Positions 10,298 through 20,542 of a stretch of DNA of 64,000 bases are shown one piece after another. A program made the translations under genes and the position numbers. The stretch is taken from positions 1-64,000 of the forward strand of contig MSJI02000864.1 in assembly GCA_001931905.2 (NCBI GenBank), written 5' to 3'. The notes beneath the pieces are model-generated. The model ran no database searches. It was not told the origin of the DNA and was given only the letters and a program-made list of their open reading frames with translations. Each line of letters starts with the position of its first letter. Positions within the stretch are counted from its first letter, which is position 1. This DNA is from Cladosporium sp. IMV 00045 (Eukaryota > Ascomycota > Dothideomycetes > Cladosporiales > Cladosporiaceae).

Positions 10298-12458
10298 ATG
10301 GCTGAGTCTCACACCCCGCAAGAGGTCACCGCACCGTCTCAGAAGCGCCCGCTCGAGGAGCCTTCTTCCCCATCCGGCCCGACCGACGGTCCTGACGCCA
10401 AGCGCCCTGCTCTCGACAAGGTCATCCAGGAGCAAGAGTCCAGTGCGACCGACGACGTCACATCCGGTGACGCAACAAAGGAAGAGTCCGAGGAGGAGAA
10501 GCCAGCCATCCCGGCTACTGAAGAAGCTGTCGCCTCAACTGGCGCCGAGTCCACCGACAAGCAAGGCGACACTGTCGTCCCAGACGCACCCGTCTCTGCC
10601 AATGGCACTGCTGCTACCAACCAGATCCTCGAGACCAAGCCCGTTCAGTCCACCGGCGCGGCTGAGGACACCCAGACTACATCGCAGACCCCGCAGTACG
10701 ACCAGCGTGACGAGACCGGTTGGCTCCACGTCCGCGCCATCATCACCAGCGCTGAAGCTGCCACTGTCATCGGCAAGGGTGGCGAGAATGTCAGCCAGAT
10801 CCGTCGCATGGCTGGTGCCAAGTGCACCGTCAGCGAGTACTCCAGGGGTGCTGTCGAGCGTATTCTCACCGTGAGCGGGCTCGTCGACGCCGTCGCCAAG
10901 GTATGTGGACATCCTGACATTGTACAATATAGCAAATATACTGACAAGACATAGGCTTTCGGCCTCATCATCCGCACCCTTAACCAGGAGCCCCTTGAGC
11001 AGCCGTCCACTCCCCAGTCCAAGACCTACCCTCTCCGCCTTCTCATCCCCCACATCCTCATCGGCTCCATCATCGGCAAGAGCGGTGTCAGAATCCGCGA
11101 GATCCAGGAGGCATCTGGTGCGCGCCTCAACGCCTCCGAGTCTTGCCTGCCCCTCTCTACTGAACGCTCCCTCGTCGTCCTCGGTGTCGCGGACGCTGTT
11201 CACATCGCCACCTACTACGTCGGCAGCACCCTGGTTGAGCAGCTGACTGAGCGCTTCGGCGGTCCGGCTGCTTCTGCCTACGCCGTTCGCCACGGTGGTC
11301 CGCAAGGTGTCGTCCCTGGCGGCATGCAAGTCGTTCCGTACGTCCCTCAGCACGCTGGCGGCCAGATGGGTCACCCGGATCAGTACCGCGGCAGGCAGGG
11401 ACCCGCCCCGGGACGCACTCCTGCTCCTCAGTACGGTGCTCCGTACCAGCAAGGCCAGCCTGCCATGCAGCACCCGCAAGGCGCCTACGGTGCTGGTTCT
11501 CCTCGCACCCCCTACGTCGGTGCTGGCCCGCAGCAGGCCCAGCCGTACGGCCACGCTGGTCCCTCTCAACCTGGCCCTGCAGCTCCTCAGCAGCCCGCCC
11601 AGGGCGGCTCCTTCCCCGGCCAGCCTATCACTCAGCAGATCTTCATCCCCAACGACATGGTCGGCGCTATCATCGGCAAGGGCGGCGCCAAGATCAACGA
11701 GATCCGCCAGCTCAGCGGAAGTGTCATCAAGATTAATGAACCCCAGGACAACAACAACGAGCGCCTCGTGACTATCACCGGTACCCAGGAGTGCAACCAG
11801 ATGGCGCTGTACATGCTCTATTCTAGACTGGGTGAGTCGAGTAAGAACTCCAACGCGGCCATGCCTCGTTGAACATCCCGCCATCCATCCTGCACTCTTG
11901 CACCGGGGGACGATTGTACGATACATAACACCTGCACCATACCACATGAATGACCCTTGGCTTTTGCGTTCCCACTCTCATTCCCAATCCTCCGTTCCAT
12001 CACCGTCGTCCATCCTCTTCGTCCTCGTCGTCGGCCACATCGTCACCGTTCCTACGGGAATTCTCCCTTCCCATCAACAACCCTAAGTTTTTCAATTTCT
12101 CTTTCCCGATTGTGAACACCTACGAGCTTATTTTCCCACAGGCGAAATTGAACGCAACAACCAAGCATGGGTTCCTTCCCAGACATACGCTTCCCACGTT
12201 GCCAACAAGAACACTTCCTACATGGAAGCTGCCATCATGAAGTCTTACACCACAGGGGTCTCTGGCCCAATTGCCCCAAGCGCCTCCATCACGCAGGCTA
12301 CGTACCCGAATGCGTCATCTTCTGCGCCGAATACCATCCCACCGCCGCCGCCGCCGGCAGGGACTACTAACTCAGATCTTTCCAATACGGGGTCTTCCAG
12401 CACGACTGCTTCTTCGGTTACGTTGGGCAACACCTCGCCACTGTCGCTGGACGATTGA
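10298..12458 (+). CDS. Triple KH-domain RNA-binding protein
   Basis: The protein binds single-stranded RNA or poly(C)-like sites and resembles fission yeast Rnc1 and budding yeast Pbp2/Hek2. Exons are 10298-10900, 10955-11831 and 12142-12458, giving 598 residues. KH1 has VIGKGGENVSQIRR, KH2 has IIGKSGVRIREIQ, KH3 has IIGKGGAKINEIRQ; all three keep the GxxG loop. A Gln/Pro/Gly-rich linker lies between KH2 and KH3. Intron 1 (54 bp, GTATGT to CATAG) splits KH1. The last intron (310 bp, GTGAGT to CCCACAG) is inferred because both sides join in frame to give YSRLGEIERNNQAWVPSQTY and a Ser/Thr/Pro-rich end. If it is retained, translation stops at 11872 with a different short tail (506 residues). 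The start is the first ATG after a long leader. The function is sure as RNA binding; the target RNAs are unknown. Confidence 0.88.
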
Positions 12459-12517
12459 AACCGCTGCCTATCATTTCTCTCGACAACCTGTTGAGAGGTC
12501 TTAAATCTTCATGAGTT

Positions 12518-12710
12518 GTCGCAGTCTGCCACTGCTTGCATAAGTGATGTTCCCTCTTCAGACAATGTCGTATTTCAATTATGGCTGTCTTGGTTGAGGG
12601 ACATGCACCATGCGCCACATTCTTGTTGCAGTCTGCCGCTTCATGCAGCGTGTGGAGTTCCCTCTTCAGGCAATGCTATATACCATTATGGCTGTCTCTA
12701 CGAGGAACTC
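12518..12710 (+). repeat. Imperfect tandem pair, 107-bp period
   Basis: GCAGTCTGCC occurs at 12521 and 12628. Each copy is followed at the same spacing by TTCCCTCTTCAG and then ATTATGGCTGTCT. The pair lies just downstream of the KH gene and is not related in sequence to the ~100-bp families elsewhere in the window. Confidence 0.75.
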
Positions 12711-12889
12711 GCACTGCTCACCACTGTTTTGTTGTCGCATTGAAATCCACGCTTTAACTGCACTGCATTCGCATTTTGCGCTCTTGCATATGAGGGGTTT
12801 GGACATCAAACAGCGCTGCCACGCTGCAATGTCTCTTTTTTTTTTCAACCATGGAGACGTACTGACTTCTGGTGAAGTCCCGACGGCGA

Positions 12890-13035
12890 CGAAAATCCAA
12901 AAAAAAAAAAAAGAAAAAAACGACAGAACACCAAAAATCGACAAAACAAAAGAAAAAAAAACACAGAAAAAGGAGGCGAAGGCTTGTTATTCTTACGAAG
13001 TCAACAACGCCACCAAAAAAAAAAAACCAGAAAAC
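12890..13035. repeat. A-rich low-complexity tract
   Basis: Runs of 8-13 A separated by short C- or G-containing words. The end of this tract is where alignment with the second segment copy begins; in that copy the matching tract (24765-24850) starts directly after the assembly gap. Confidence 0.85.
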
Positions 13036-13139
13036 GACAAAAAAGGTCGAGGGGAGGCGTTTCTTTGCGTTTTGTTTTTGCATGCGAAGTAAGGATATTG
13101 CATCACGATTGACCGGCACTTACTGACGAGATGTGCAAC

Positions 13140-13225
13140 AGTTTTGTTCTGCTGCGTTCTTGCTTTGGTGTTGCGTTCTTGCTTTCCTGCTGCGTTCTTG
13201 CTTTTTGTTGCGTTCTGCGTTGCAG
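13140..13225 (+). repeat. Short GCGTTCTTGC repeats
   Basis: Four imperfect copies of a unit around TGCGTTCTTGCTTT occur in a row. The copy-B equivalent (24955-25060) has a different number and carries an extra piece, CTTGCATATGAGGGG, that in copy A is found at 12783, outside the aligned stretch. Confidence 0.7.
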
Positions 13226-13676
13226 CTGGCACATGCCGGCACCAAAAGAAAGAGGGCTTTCTGTTGCACACAAGGTTCGAATACTCCATTCCTGTACTGC
13301 ATAGATAAGGCCTGACGAAAGACTAACAAATGATTAGGTGTTTCTTCTTTTTCTATGGTGTTGCTCCTGGAGATTGAAAATGCCCCGGCCGACTGTTTTC
13401 CTGCTGCTGCTGACCACATTCCAGTGGATCTTGGCGGGAAAACAGTTGGCCGGGCGCGAACACCCAAGATACCAAAATCAACTTTGTCTTCCAGAATCCC
13501 GCTTGAACTTCAACATTCAAAGTGCATATTTTAGCCGCATCAAGACAGGCGCGTGAAACTGTTTGTGAATCATTATTGTCTGCTATGGATTGCATACCTC
13601 GGCGACTACATCTCTCTGAAGCCTTCCGCTTCCGGCTTGCTTGTGTTTGGACGTTTGCAACAAAGACACACACTCC

Positions 13677-15097
13677 ATGTCGCCGCTTCGTGATTCAGCA
13701 AAGCCATGGCCGTATTCCTTCTGCGGCCTTTTCTGTATCTTCTGTAAGCCCACTGTCGGAGCACGGTAATCATTTTGAGTAGTCTATCGCTGTTGCTCTC
13801 CTACGTATCCTCTTCAGCCTCTCGTATCGCATCCTCAAACATCTCTAACATCGCCAACCTGGATCCACCAGAAGAACCAGTCCGGTTCCGCCGCCTTCCT
13901 CGCTACCCAACGACTCCCGTACCCTCGTTCGCCGGTATCTGGTCGCCTGAGATAACGCCAGCCATAGCAACGAACATGCAAGGAATTCCGCCAAACGAGC
14001 GACCCTCCCCGACGCCCTCATCAATATCAGAATCATCACAGAGAAGCGACCCCTCCCCAGCGCCCATCGTCGCATCACGCCCACGCCCCGGCCGTACACC
14101 CGCCAAAGTCCCCCTTCGCACCGCCTTCCGCACCTTCACCAGCATGGCGACCGTCATCGTCGGCGACGAGAAATCCACCGCCCGCCCACCCGTCACCTAC
14201 CTCATCCACAAAGAACTCCTCACCAGCGCCAGCCCCTTCTTCGCCGCAGCCCTCAACTCCACCTTCGCCGAGGGCCTCGACCAAACCGTCCGCCTGCCGG
14301 AAGAAAAACCCGAAATCTTCGAATGGTTCCTCCAATGGCTCTACACCGGCAGCCTGACCCTCCCCCTCCCCGCCTGGCAAGCCCCCGCCCACCTCCCATC
14401 CCACCTCATGCACTCCCACCCCAACACCCCATCCTGGACGGCCGCGGCTCTAGCCCAATCCTCCCCCACCACCGACGGCGACCTGCGCAACCACGCCGGC
14501 AGCCCCAAATACTTCCTCCTCATCGACTTATACGGCCTGAGCGACCGCCTTCTCACCTCCCCGCTGAGCAACCACATTCTAAGCACCATCGCGCGCCTCA
14601 GCGAAGCGACAAACTCCGTCCCCACGCCCTCCGACACGCGCATTCTCTACGAGCAGATCCGCGCTAACGCGCCCCTGAAGAATCTGATACTCGATCTGTT
14701 CGCGTATAAGAAAACTGACAAACTCCTAGAAACTCACAGAGATGAATGGCACGCCCGTTTCCTGCGCGAGCTGGTCGTCAAACTCAAACGTCCCGGCCCG
14801 GAAGGCGTGCAGAGGCACGAACTCGTCGCGTGGCGGCCTAGTAGCTATTCTTCCACGCGCGCTTGTGAGGGGTGCAGAGAAGTGCTGAAACCGGGCGGGA
14901 GTCATGAGAAGTGCGCGCTTTGCGAACGCGCCTTTTGCGCGGGGTGTGTGGGGAGGAGTAAGGTTGTGGGGGTTGGAGGGGTTGTGGCGGATGGGAAGGT
15001 GGTGTTGGGCGAGGATACGGGTGGTTGTAAGCCTTGGACGGGGAGGGGGTTGTGTGGGAGGTATCATGAGCATGGGGAGGGGGAGGGGTGTGTGTAG
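13677..15097 (+). CDS. BTB/POZ-domain protein with C-terminal Cys-rich motif, copy A
   Basis: BTB domains dimerise and often serve as substrate adaptors for Cul3 ubiquitin ligases. The main frame has no ATG before the BTB region except at 13976. A better model is a first exon 13677-13743 (MSPLRDSAKPWPYS) spliced to 13818 over a 74-bp intron (GTAAGC to TTCAG); it keeps frame, is preserved in copy B, and yields 448 residues. The intron has no clear CTRAC branch site, so the start is tentative. The BTB core (about 120-195) includes VIVGDEKS, LIHKELLTSASPFFAAALNS and EWFLQWLY. Near the end CEGCREVL and CALCERAFCAGC suggest a small zinc-binding motif. The substrate is unknown. The BTB core is nearly identical to copy B while the N-terminus differs, which fits selection on the domain. 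Confidence 0.75.
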
Positions 15098-15265
15098 GGG
15101 TGATGTATTTGGGGGTGGCGTTGGATGAGTTGGGTTGGAACTAAATCATCATTGTCGTTGGTCTCGTATTTGAACAATCCCTCGAGGAAAGCCTCGTGCT
15201 CCAACTTCCGATGGTGGGAAGTGTTCTCAGCGCCCCTCTCACTGATGTGGTTGAGCATCATTGCC

Positions 15266-17045
15266 CTATTCTTCTTCGCTTTGTTCTCTATCTTGAACGA
15301 TATGTTGATCCCCCGTACTGATGATCTCCCATACTGGTGACGGCCGCCATGCCAGCCGCCTCGATGGTTCTTCTTCTTGAGTGGCTTGCATCACCATAGA
15401 TTCTTCACGGCTCAATGGTATCTCCTCCAACAAGCCATCCATCTGCGATCGGAAATTGTCTTTGTTCCAAGAGTCCAAGTGCTTCAGCGCGTGATAATGC
15501 TCAGGTGTGTAATGTAGTGTATAGGTTGGCGTGCGTGGATGGTGGATGAGATGCTGGCTCACGTCAAAGCCTGCTCGATCCAGTGCGCAATACCATAGGT
15601 CGCGTACATAGCTACTGGGTCGGGGACTTCCCATGCCATCGACATGATCGAAGACTGTGCAGCCGTCGTTGTCTCTCGCGTATATATCTTTGAACACGCT
15701 CAGGAGGAACAGCAGTGCTTCTAGTTGCCGCGAAGAGAATGGCGCCAAAAATTAATGGAGAGGACGAGTCGTGAGTAGAGAATGTAGGGTCAGCTCCAGC
15801 ACGAAGCAACAATTTGCTGCACATAATGCCGCGTGGATCTTCGCCGTCCAATGACAAGCATATGAAAAGAGGCGTTCTGATGAACGTCGAATATTTGGTG
15901 CTGGGTATTCGTGTCAGAATCGATCGGCAAAACGGAAGGGTTCACGGCCAGGACCTGCGGCTTTATGGACAACAGCTCTGGACACAGACCACATATTGTA
16001 TATGCGAGCATACGATCAGCTTGCATTGTGAGTTGAGACTTACATGTCCCGACCAAGCCTCTCAACATCGGCACCCTGCTCTATGAGGTACTGGTAGCAA
16101 TTGATGCTGTAATAATGGCAGGCGTACTTGCAAGTCAGCCTCGGTGTGAGATCCATTTCAAGACAGACTTACATGTAGCAAGGATCGATTCTCTTCGTCG
16201 CAGTCCCTCGTAGTAACTGTGCCGTTTTCGATGAATTCTCGAAGACTTTGGAGATCGTCTTGTTTGACCACCTCGAACACTTGAGAGTCGTTGGGGATGA
16301 TGCGGTAGGCAAATACGACTGGAGGTAGAAAAGTCCTCCCAAGATGCTCTATCACTCCAAAGTAAGCCTGAACTGGTTGTCCTGCGGCAGGTGATTGAGG
16401 CTCTAGACACAGGGAATATAGCGATTTGATGACGTCGTTGCCATATTCATCCCTCGACTTGACCGTCGTAGTGGTGAGGAAGATCTCCCAAGGTCCGAAC
16501 GTGGCAGCGTTGCGTCTTCGAGTGGTCCGAACGAGCTTTGAATGGCCGCTGCGCTGGAAGTCCGCGTTGATGTCAACTTGTCTGGCGACACGCAAGCAGT
16601 CGTCGATATTCTCAAAATCTTCCGAAGTATAGCTGTGCGATTCGAGATCGTGGCTCTGGAAAGCCTGGATTATGGCCAATATTTGCTGCACCACCTTCTT
16701 CGCATCCGGGCCTTTCAACTGGTCTTTCACCCTCTTAGAAAATTTGGACAGCTTCCTTAATGCTTTGTCTAGCGACGGCTCTTCGTGCATGGACGGGTGC
16801 CTGTCTTTCTCGTCCAAACATCGCTTGCGTTTCAGCGAAGAAGACTCGCGTGTTTCGAGCTGAATGACATGTCCGTCTGATCCTAGAAGCTGCGAAGAAT
16901 GATGGCTAGTTGAGCAGTAGACGTGAATGTGCCTGCTGTAGTCGTTAATGGAACCGTGGGAATGGAAGTCACCCATGTGTGCCCGAGTATTGTCTTGTAG
17001 GGTGACCGGGCCGTATGTGTGGCCCGTCGCGGCATGCCCTTCCAT
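15266..17045 (-). pseudogene. Ankyrin-repeat protein gene, copy A, probably disrupted
   Basis: Exons 17045-16173, 16126-16044 and from 15876 correspond one to one with copy B (introns of 46 and 167 bp). The protein has a basic linker (SLKRKRCLDEK), a region ending RIIPNDSQVFEVVKQDDLQS typical of fungal ankyrin proteins, and ankyrin repeats (SLLHYACHYYSINCYQYLIE; LLLRAGADPT). In the last exon about 290 bp present in copy B are missing near 15743-15750. The frame then shifts and ends at 15612 (about 406 residues against 603), and the rest of the coding sequence (15741-15266, LLFLLSVFKDIYARDNDGC) is left in another frame. One extra C near 17120 also shifts the open upstream part relative to copy B. 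A functional shortened protein cannot be excluded. Confidence 0.65.
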
Positions 17046-17833
17046 CACGGCACGTGGCCGCTGGCGAGATGTTTGTTGGACCTTGAAGTTGGCAGCGTCG
17101 TGGAGTTCGTCCTCAGGGGGTGTACGCAAAGGGTCGTTATATTGTCTTTCAGCCTTGTTCTAGAGTTTGTACTCAAGGTGAAGACAGAAGGCCTTTGGAG
17201 GGCCCAACCTCGTCAGTCAGCGCCCAAGCCCTCAGCTGAGCATCATCCCGATTGTGTACTGATGTCTACCACTCGTCAAAAATGATTGGTCTGCGTTTAC
17301 AGCGTGGCGTTTCACCACGAAACTGCATACCGCGGTTCAGCCTTGCATATACCGAAGCGGCGTCCATTGAGACCCTCCATACCTTCATACAAAGAGGAGA
17401 AGATACGAAGGCTCTCATAGATGATTACCTATGGTGGACTACGACGTGCCCATGACCTGATGCTGGGTGGGACAATATCGGCGTTGAATCATCGAAGTTG
17501 TCGAGATGCGAACGGTCGTTCCGGGTGCAGTCATATCGGTCGCAACATTTTGTCCAGTCACCAAGATATGCAGACATGTCATCAATTATATAGTAATCAT
17601 CAGAACACTTTCTCTGTTTTCATGTGATAGCACATACCTGACTGCATGTTCGAGTGTTGATATCTCGGACACAACAACATGAAGGTACATACAGATGCTA
17701 GCTCACTTTGATTAATGACGTCAGCAACGGCAGCTCGTCTCGCGTCTCACCAACGCGCATATTGAATACATGTATTGGTCGCATAAAACAAGAGCACTCC
17801 AGGAAAGTCACATATCTGGACATTTGACGAGAA
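17046..17833. other. Region between ankyrin gene and ligase gene, copy A
   Basis: The right part is the ligase promoter (see regulatory entry). The left part continues the open frame of the ankyrin gene upstream of its first ATG, but without a clear start. Nothing else is supported. Confidence 0.5.
17716..17757 (+). promoter_or_regulatory. Putative CRE/ATF site and paired ACGCG boxes upstream of DNA ligase, copy A
   Basis: A perfect palindrome TGACGTCA (17716-17723) and two ACGCG cores (17741-17745 on the minus strand, 17753-17757 on the plus strand) lie 80-120 bases before the ligase ATG. All are kept in copy B. ACGCG is the core of the MluI cell-cycle box used for G1/S genes in yeasts, and ligase I is an S-phase gene; that these sites act here is an inference. 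Confidence 0.4.
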
Positions 17834-20542
17834 ATGAGTACACCAAGCAAGCGCCGCAAGAAGAACGATCATCAAGCTTCCACCCAGCCTGTTCGTGGAC
17901 TGGACTTCTTCTTTGGCAAACAGCAAGCGGCTGAGAAAGAAAGAGCTAAGGAACTCGAAGTGGGCGCGAAAGCAGAAGATGGCGGCGATGACAATGCAAA
18001 CATTCCAAGCAGAGAATCTGCGGGAGAAGAGTCGGCGTTGACGGACGAAGAATTGGCACGCAAGCTGCAAGCAGAATATGACGAACAAGACCGATTACAG
18101 GAGGCCAATGGCAGTCATGAAACAGGCGATGCTCGGGATAGCGAAGAAGAGAAGAAGCCATCTGATGCACAAAATGCAGAAAGGCAGTCTGGGCAATCAG
18201 TGGGAGAGAACCATATCGACACACTTGTGGCAGGAGAACAAGAAGCGGCACCAGAACGAAAGCCTGCTGTGAATCCTTTCGCAGCACTAGGCAAGAAAGA
18301 TACTTTATCTCTACAATCAGCAACAGCAGAGGAAGATACAACAAGCTACAATGTCCCCTTCGACGAATCTCCCATGACGTTTGATCCGCAAAAGTACATT
18401 CCACATCTGAAGAAGCAATGGGCTTCAGAAGGTGGCCGCACGACCTACGCGCTTCTTACGCAAGGCTTCATCCTCATTAATAGCACCCAGTCTCGCATCA
18501 AGATTGTCGACACGCTTGTGAATTTACTGCGTACAATCATCGAAGGCGACCCTGAGTCTCTGTTGCCTGCAGTCTGGCTCGCAACGAACTCAATAGCACC
18601 TCCGTATATTGATCTTGAGCTTGGTCTGGGAGGCAGTGCCATCAGCAAGGCGCTAAAGAAGGTCTGCGGACTCGACAACCAGGGCCTCAAGAAGCTGTCC
18701 GACAAGCATGGAGACGCTGGCGACGTGGCATTCGAGGCAAAAAAACGGCAGAGTATGACGCTCAGAAAGCCAAAGCCGCTCACCGTGCAAGGAGTGTTTG
18801 ACGGCCTGGTCAAGATCGCCAACACCAAAGGACATGGCAGCGTCGAAAATAAGCAACGAATCGTGGACCGGCTGATTCAAGACGCAAGAGGGGCAGAGGA
18901 GAGCAGGTATGTCGTACGAACGCTGGTACAGCATTTGCGTATTGGCGCTGTGAAGACGACCATGCTTATTGCTCTATCTCGGGCGTTCCTAATGTCTCAA
19001 CCACCTGGAGCAGACTTTGCGATCAGACAACAATCGCAGTTGGCGAAATTGAGCAAGCAGGATTTGGCAGAAGTGTATGCGCCCGCAGAAGAGCTTGTGA
19101 AGGCATGCTTTGCGAGGCGACCCAACTACAACGACCTCGTGCCGACCCTTCTTGAAATTGGCATCGGTGACGAGTTGCTCGTTCGTTGTGGTCTTGCCAT
19201 GCACATCCCCTTAAGACCCATGCTGGGTGGCATCACAAGGGATTTGGGCGAGATGCTCACCAAATTGGAAGGAAGAGACTTCAGCTGCGAATTCAAATAC
19301 GACGGCCAAAGAGCACAGGTCCACTGCGATGAGAAGGGCAAGGTCACGATCTTCAGCCGACACCTTGAAGTCATGACGGACAAATACCCTGATCTCGTCG
19401 CGCTGATACCCAAGATCCGTGGTGAAGGGATCAGTAGTTTCATCATGGAAGGCGAAGTGGTCGCGGTTGATCGTGAGACAGGCGATCTCAAGCCGTTTCA
19501 AATTCTCGCCAATCGAGCAAGAAAAGACGTGGTCATCGGCTCAGTCAAGGTCGACGTCTGCCTTTTTGCTTTCGATCTAATGTACCTGAACGGCGAGGAG
19601 CTCATGTCACGACCATTCAGGGAGCGAAGAAACTTGCTTCGATCATTGTTCACGGAAATTCCTAATCATTTCACATGGGTCAAAAGCCTTGACGCTACAT
19701 CTGCAGACCAAGAACAGGTTTCAGACTTCTTCAAACAAGCGACAGACATCAAGTGCGAGGGTATCATGGTGAAGGTTCTGGATAACCTTCCCAACCCTGA
19801 CCTTCAAGCAGAAATGGATGTGGATTCAACAACAGAGCAAGCCAAGCCAGCTCCACCAACGCCATCGAAGTCGAAGAAGAAATCTAAAGCCAAGTCAAAG
19901 TCCACCTCAGGTGACGCCGAAGATGCTGATCCGGAGAAAAAGGGTGGCCGCCGAAAGGCCCTCCTCGCTACCTACGAGCCTGACAAGCGCCTCGACTCCT
20001 GGCTGAAAGTGAAGAAAGACTACGCATCCCACGCAGACACCATCGACCTCATTCCCGTCGGCGGTTGGCACGGCTCAGGACGTAAGAATGCCTGGTGGTC
20101 ACCCATCCTGCTCGCGTGCCGCAACGAAGAGACCGGCAGCCTCGAAGTCGTCACCAAATGCATGAGTGGCTTCACAGATGCTTTCTACAAAGCGAACAAA
20201 GAGCGCTACTCTGAAGACGGCGACAATACCCTAGGCGCGCAGCCAAGCTACATTGAATATCGGGGCGGCCAGCCGGCTGTGTGGTTCGAGCCCCAAGAGG
20301 TGTGGGAGATGGCTTTTGCCGATGTCACATTGAGTCCGACATACACGGCGGCTATAGGCTTGGTGAGCGAGGAGAGGGGGTTGAGCTTGAGATTCCCCAG
20401 GTTTCTGAAGGTCAGGGAGGATAAAAGCATAGAGGAGGCGAGTACGAGAGACTTCCTTGCCGGGTTGTGGAGGAAGCAGGAAGCGAGGGCGCCGAAGGAG
20501 GGCGAGAAAGCCGCCGCTGTGGACGATGGGTTCGAGGAGTAG
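17834..20542 (+). CDS. CDC9: DNA ligase I (ATP-dependent, replicative), copy A
   Basis: The 902-residue enzyme seals nicks between Okazaki fragments and in excision repair. The N-terminus is a low-complexity nuclear region with KRRKK and a PCNA-binding-like motif (QPVRGLDFFFGK, residues about 18-29). The DNA-binding domain spans about 200-440. The nucleotidyltransferase domain has the adenylated lysine in EFKYDGQRAQ (Lys about 488), then EGEVVAVD, FAFDLMYLNG and CEGIMVK. A Lys/Ser-rich insert (SKSKKKSKAKSKS) precedes motif V (SWLKVKKDY). The OB-fold domain follows, with LIPVGGWHGSGRK and CMSGFTD. All ligase motifs are intact and the frame has no intron. By eye about 30 residues differ from copy B, half of them in the first 200. 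The start is the first ATG and is the same in both copies. Confidence 0.97.
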   Translation: MSTPSKRRKKNDHQASTQPVRGLDFFFGKQQAAEKERAKELEVGAKAEDGGDDNANIPSRESAGEESALTDEELARKLQAEYDEQDRLQEANGSHETGDARDSEEEKKPSDAQNAERQSGQSVGENHIDTLVAGEQEAAPERKPAVNPFAALGKKDTLSLQSATAEEDTTSYNVPFDESPMTFDPQKYIPHLKKQWASEGGRTTYALLTQGFILINSTQSRIKIVDTLVNLLRTIIEGDPESLLPAVWLATNSIAPPYIDLELGLGGSAISKALKKVCGLDNQGLKKLSDKHGDAGDVAFEAKKRQSMTLRKPKPLTVQGVFDGLVKIANTKGHGSVENKQRIVDRLIQDARGAEESRYVVRTLVQHLRIGAVKTTMLIALSRAFLMSQPPGADFAIRQQSQLAKLSKQDLAEVYAPAEELVKACFARRPNYNDLVPTLLEIGIGDELLVRCGLAMHIPLRPMLGGITRDLGEMLTKLEGRDFSCEFKYDGQRAQVHCDEKGKVTIFSRHLEVMTDKYPDLVALIPKIRGEGISSFIMEGEVVAVDRETGDLKPFQILANRARKDVVIGSVKVDVCLFAFDLMYLNGEELMSRPFRERRNLLRSLFTEIPNHFTWVKSLDATSADQEQVSDFFKQATDIKCEGIMVKVLDNLPNPDLQAEMDVDSTTEQAKPAPPTPSKSKKKSKAKSKSTSGDAEDADPEKKGGRRKALLATYEPDKRLDSWLKVKKDYASHADTIDLIPVGGWHGSGRKNAWWSPILLACRNEETGSLEVVTKCMSGFTDAFYKANKERYSEDGDNTLGAQPSYIEYRGGQPAVWFEPQEVWEMAFADVTLSPTYTAAIGLVSEERGLSLRFPRFLKVREDKSIEEASTRDFLAGLWRKQEARAPKEGEKAAAVDDGFEE

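Larger units (their letters stand above)
12459..13676. other. Intergenic region at the left edge of the duplicated segment
   Basis: The region contains a 107-bp imperfect tandem pair, a strongly A-rich tract and short GCGTTCTTGC repeats. The lysine-rich frames here come from the A-rich tract and are not genes. Confidence 0.6.

Noticed and set aside
10535..11947. 470-codon frame antisense to the KH gene
   Set aside because: It is a shadow of biased codon use on the opposite strand; the plus strand encodes three clear KH domains.
12610..13126. Lysine-rich frames around the A-rich tract
   Set aside because: They are translations of A-runs. The copy-B counterpart changes frame and length.
13268..13285. 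B-box-like GGTTCGAATAC in both copies (also about 25118)
   Set aside because: No T-stem pairing, no A-box at the right distance, no T-run behind it.
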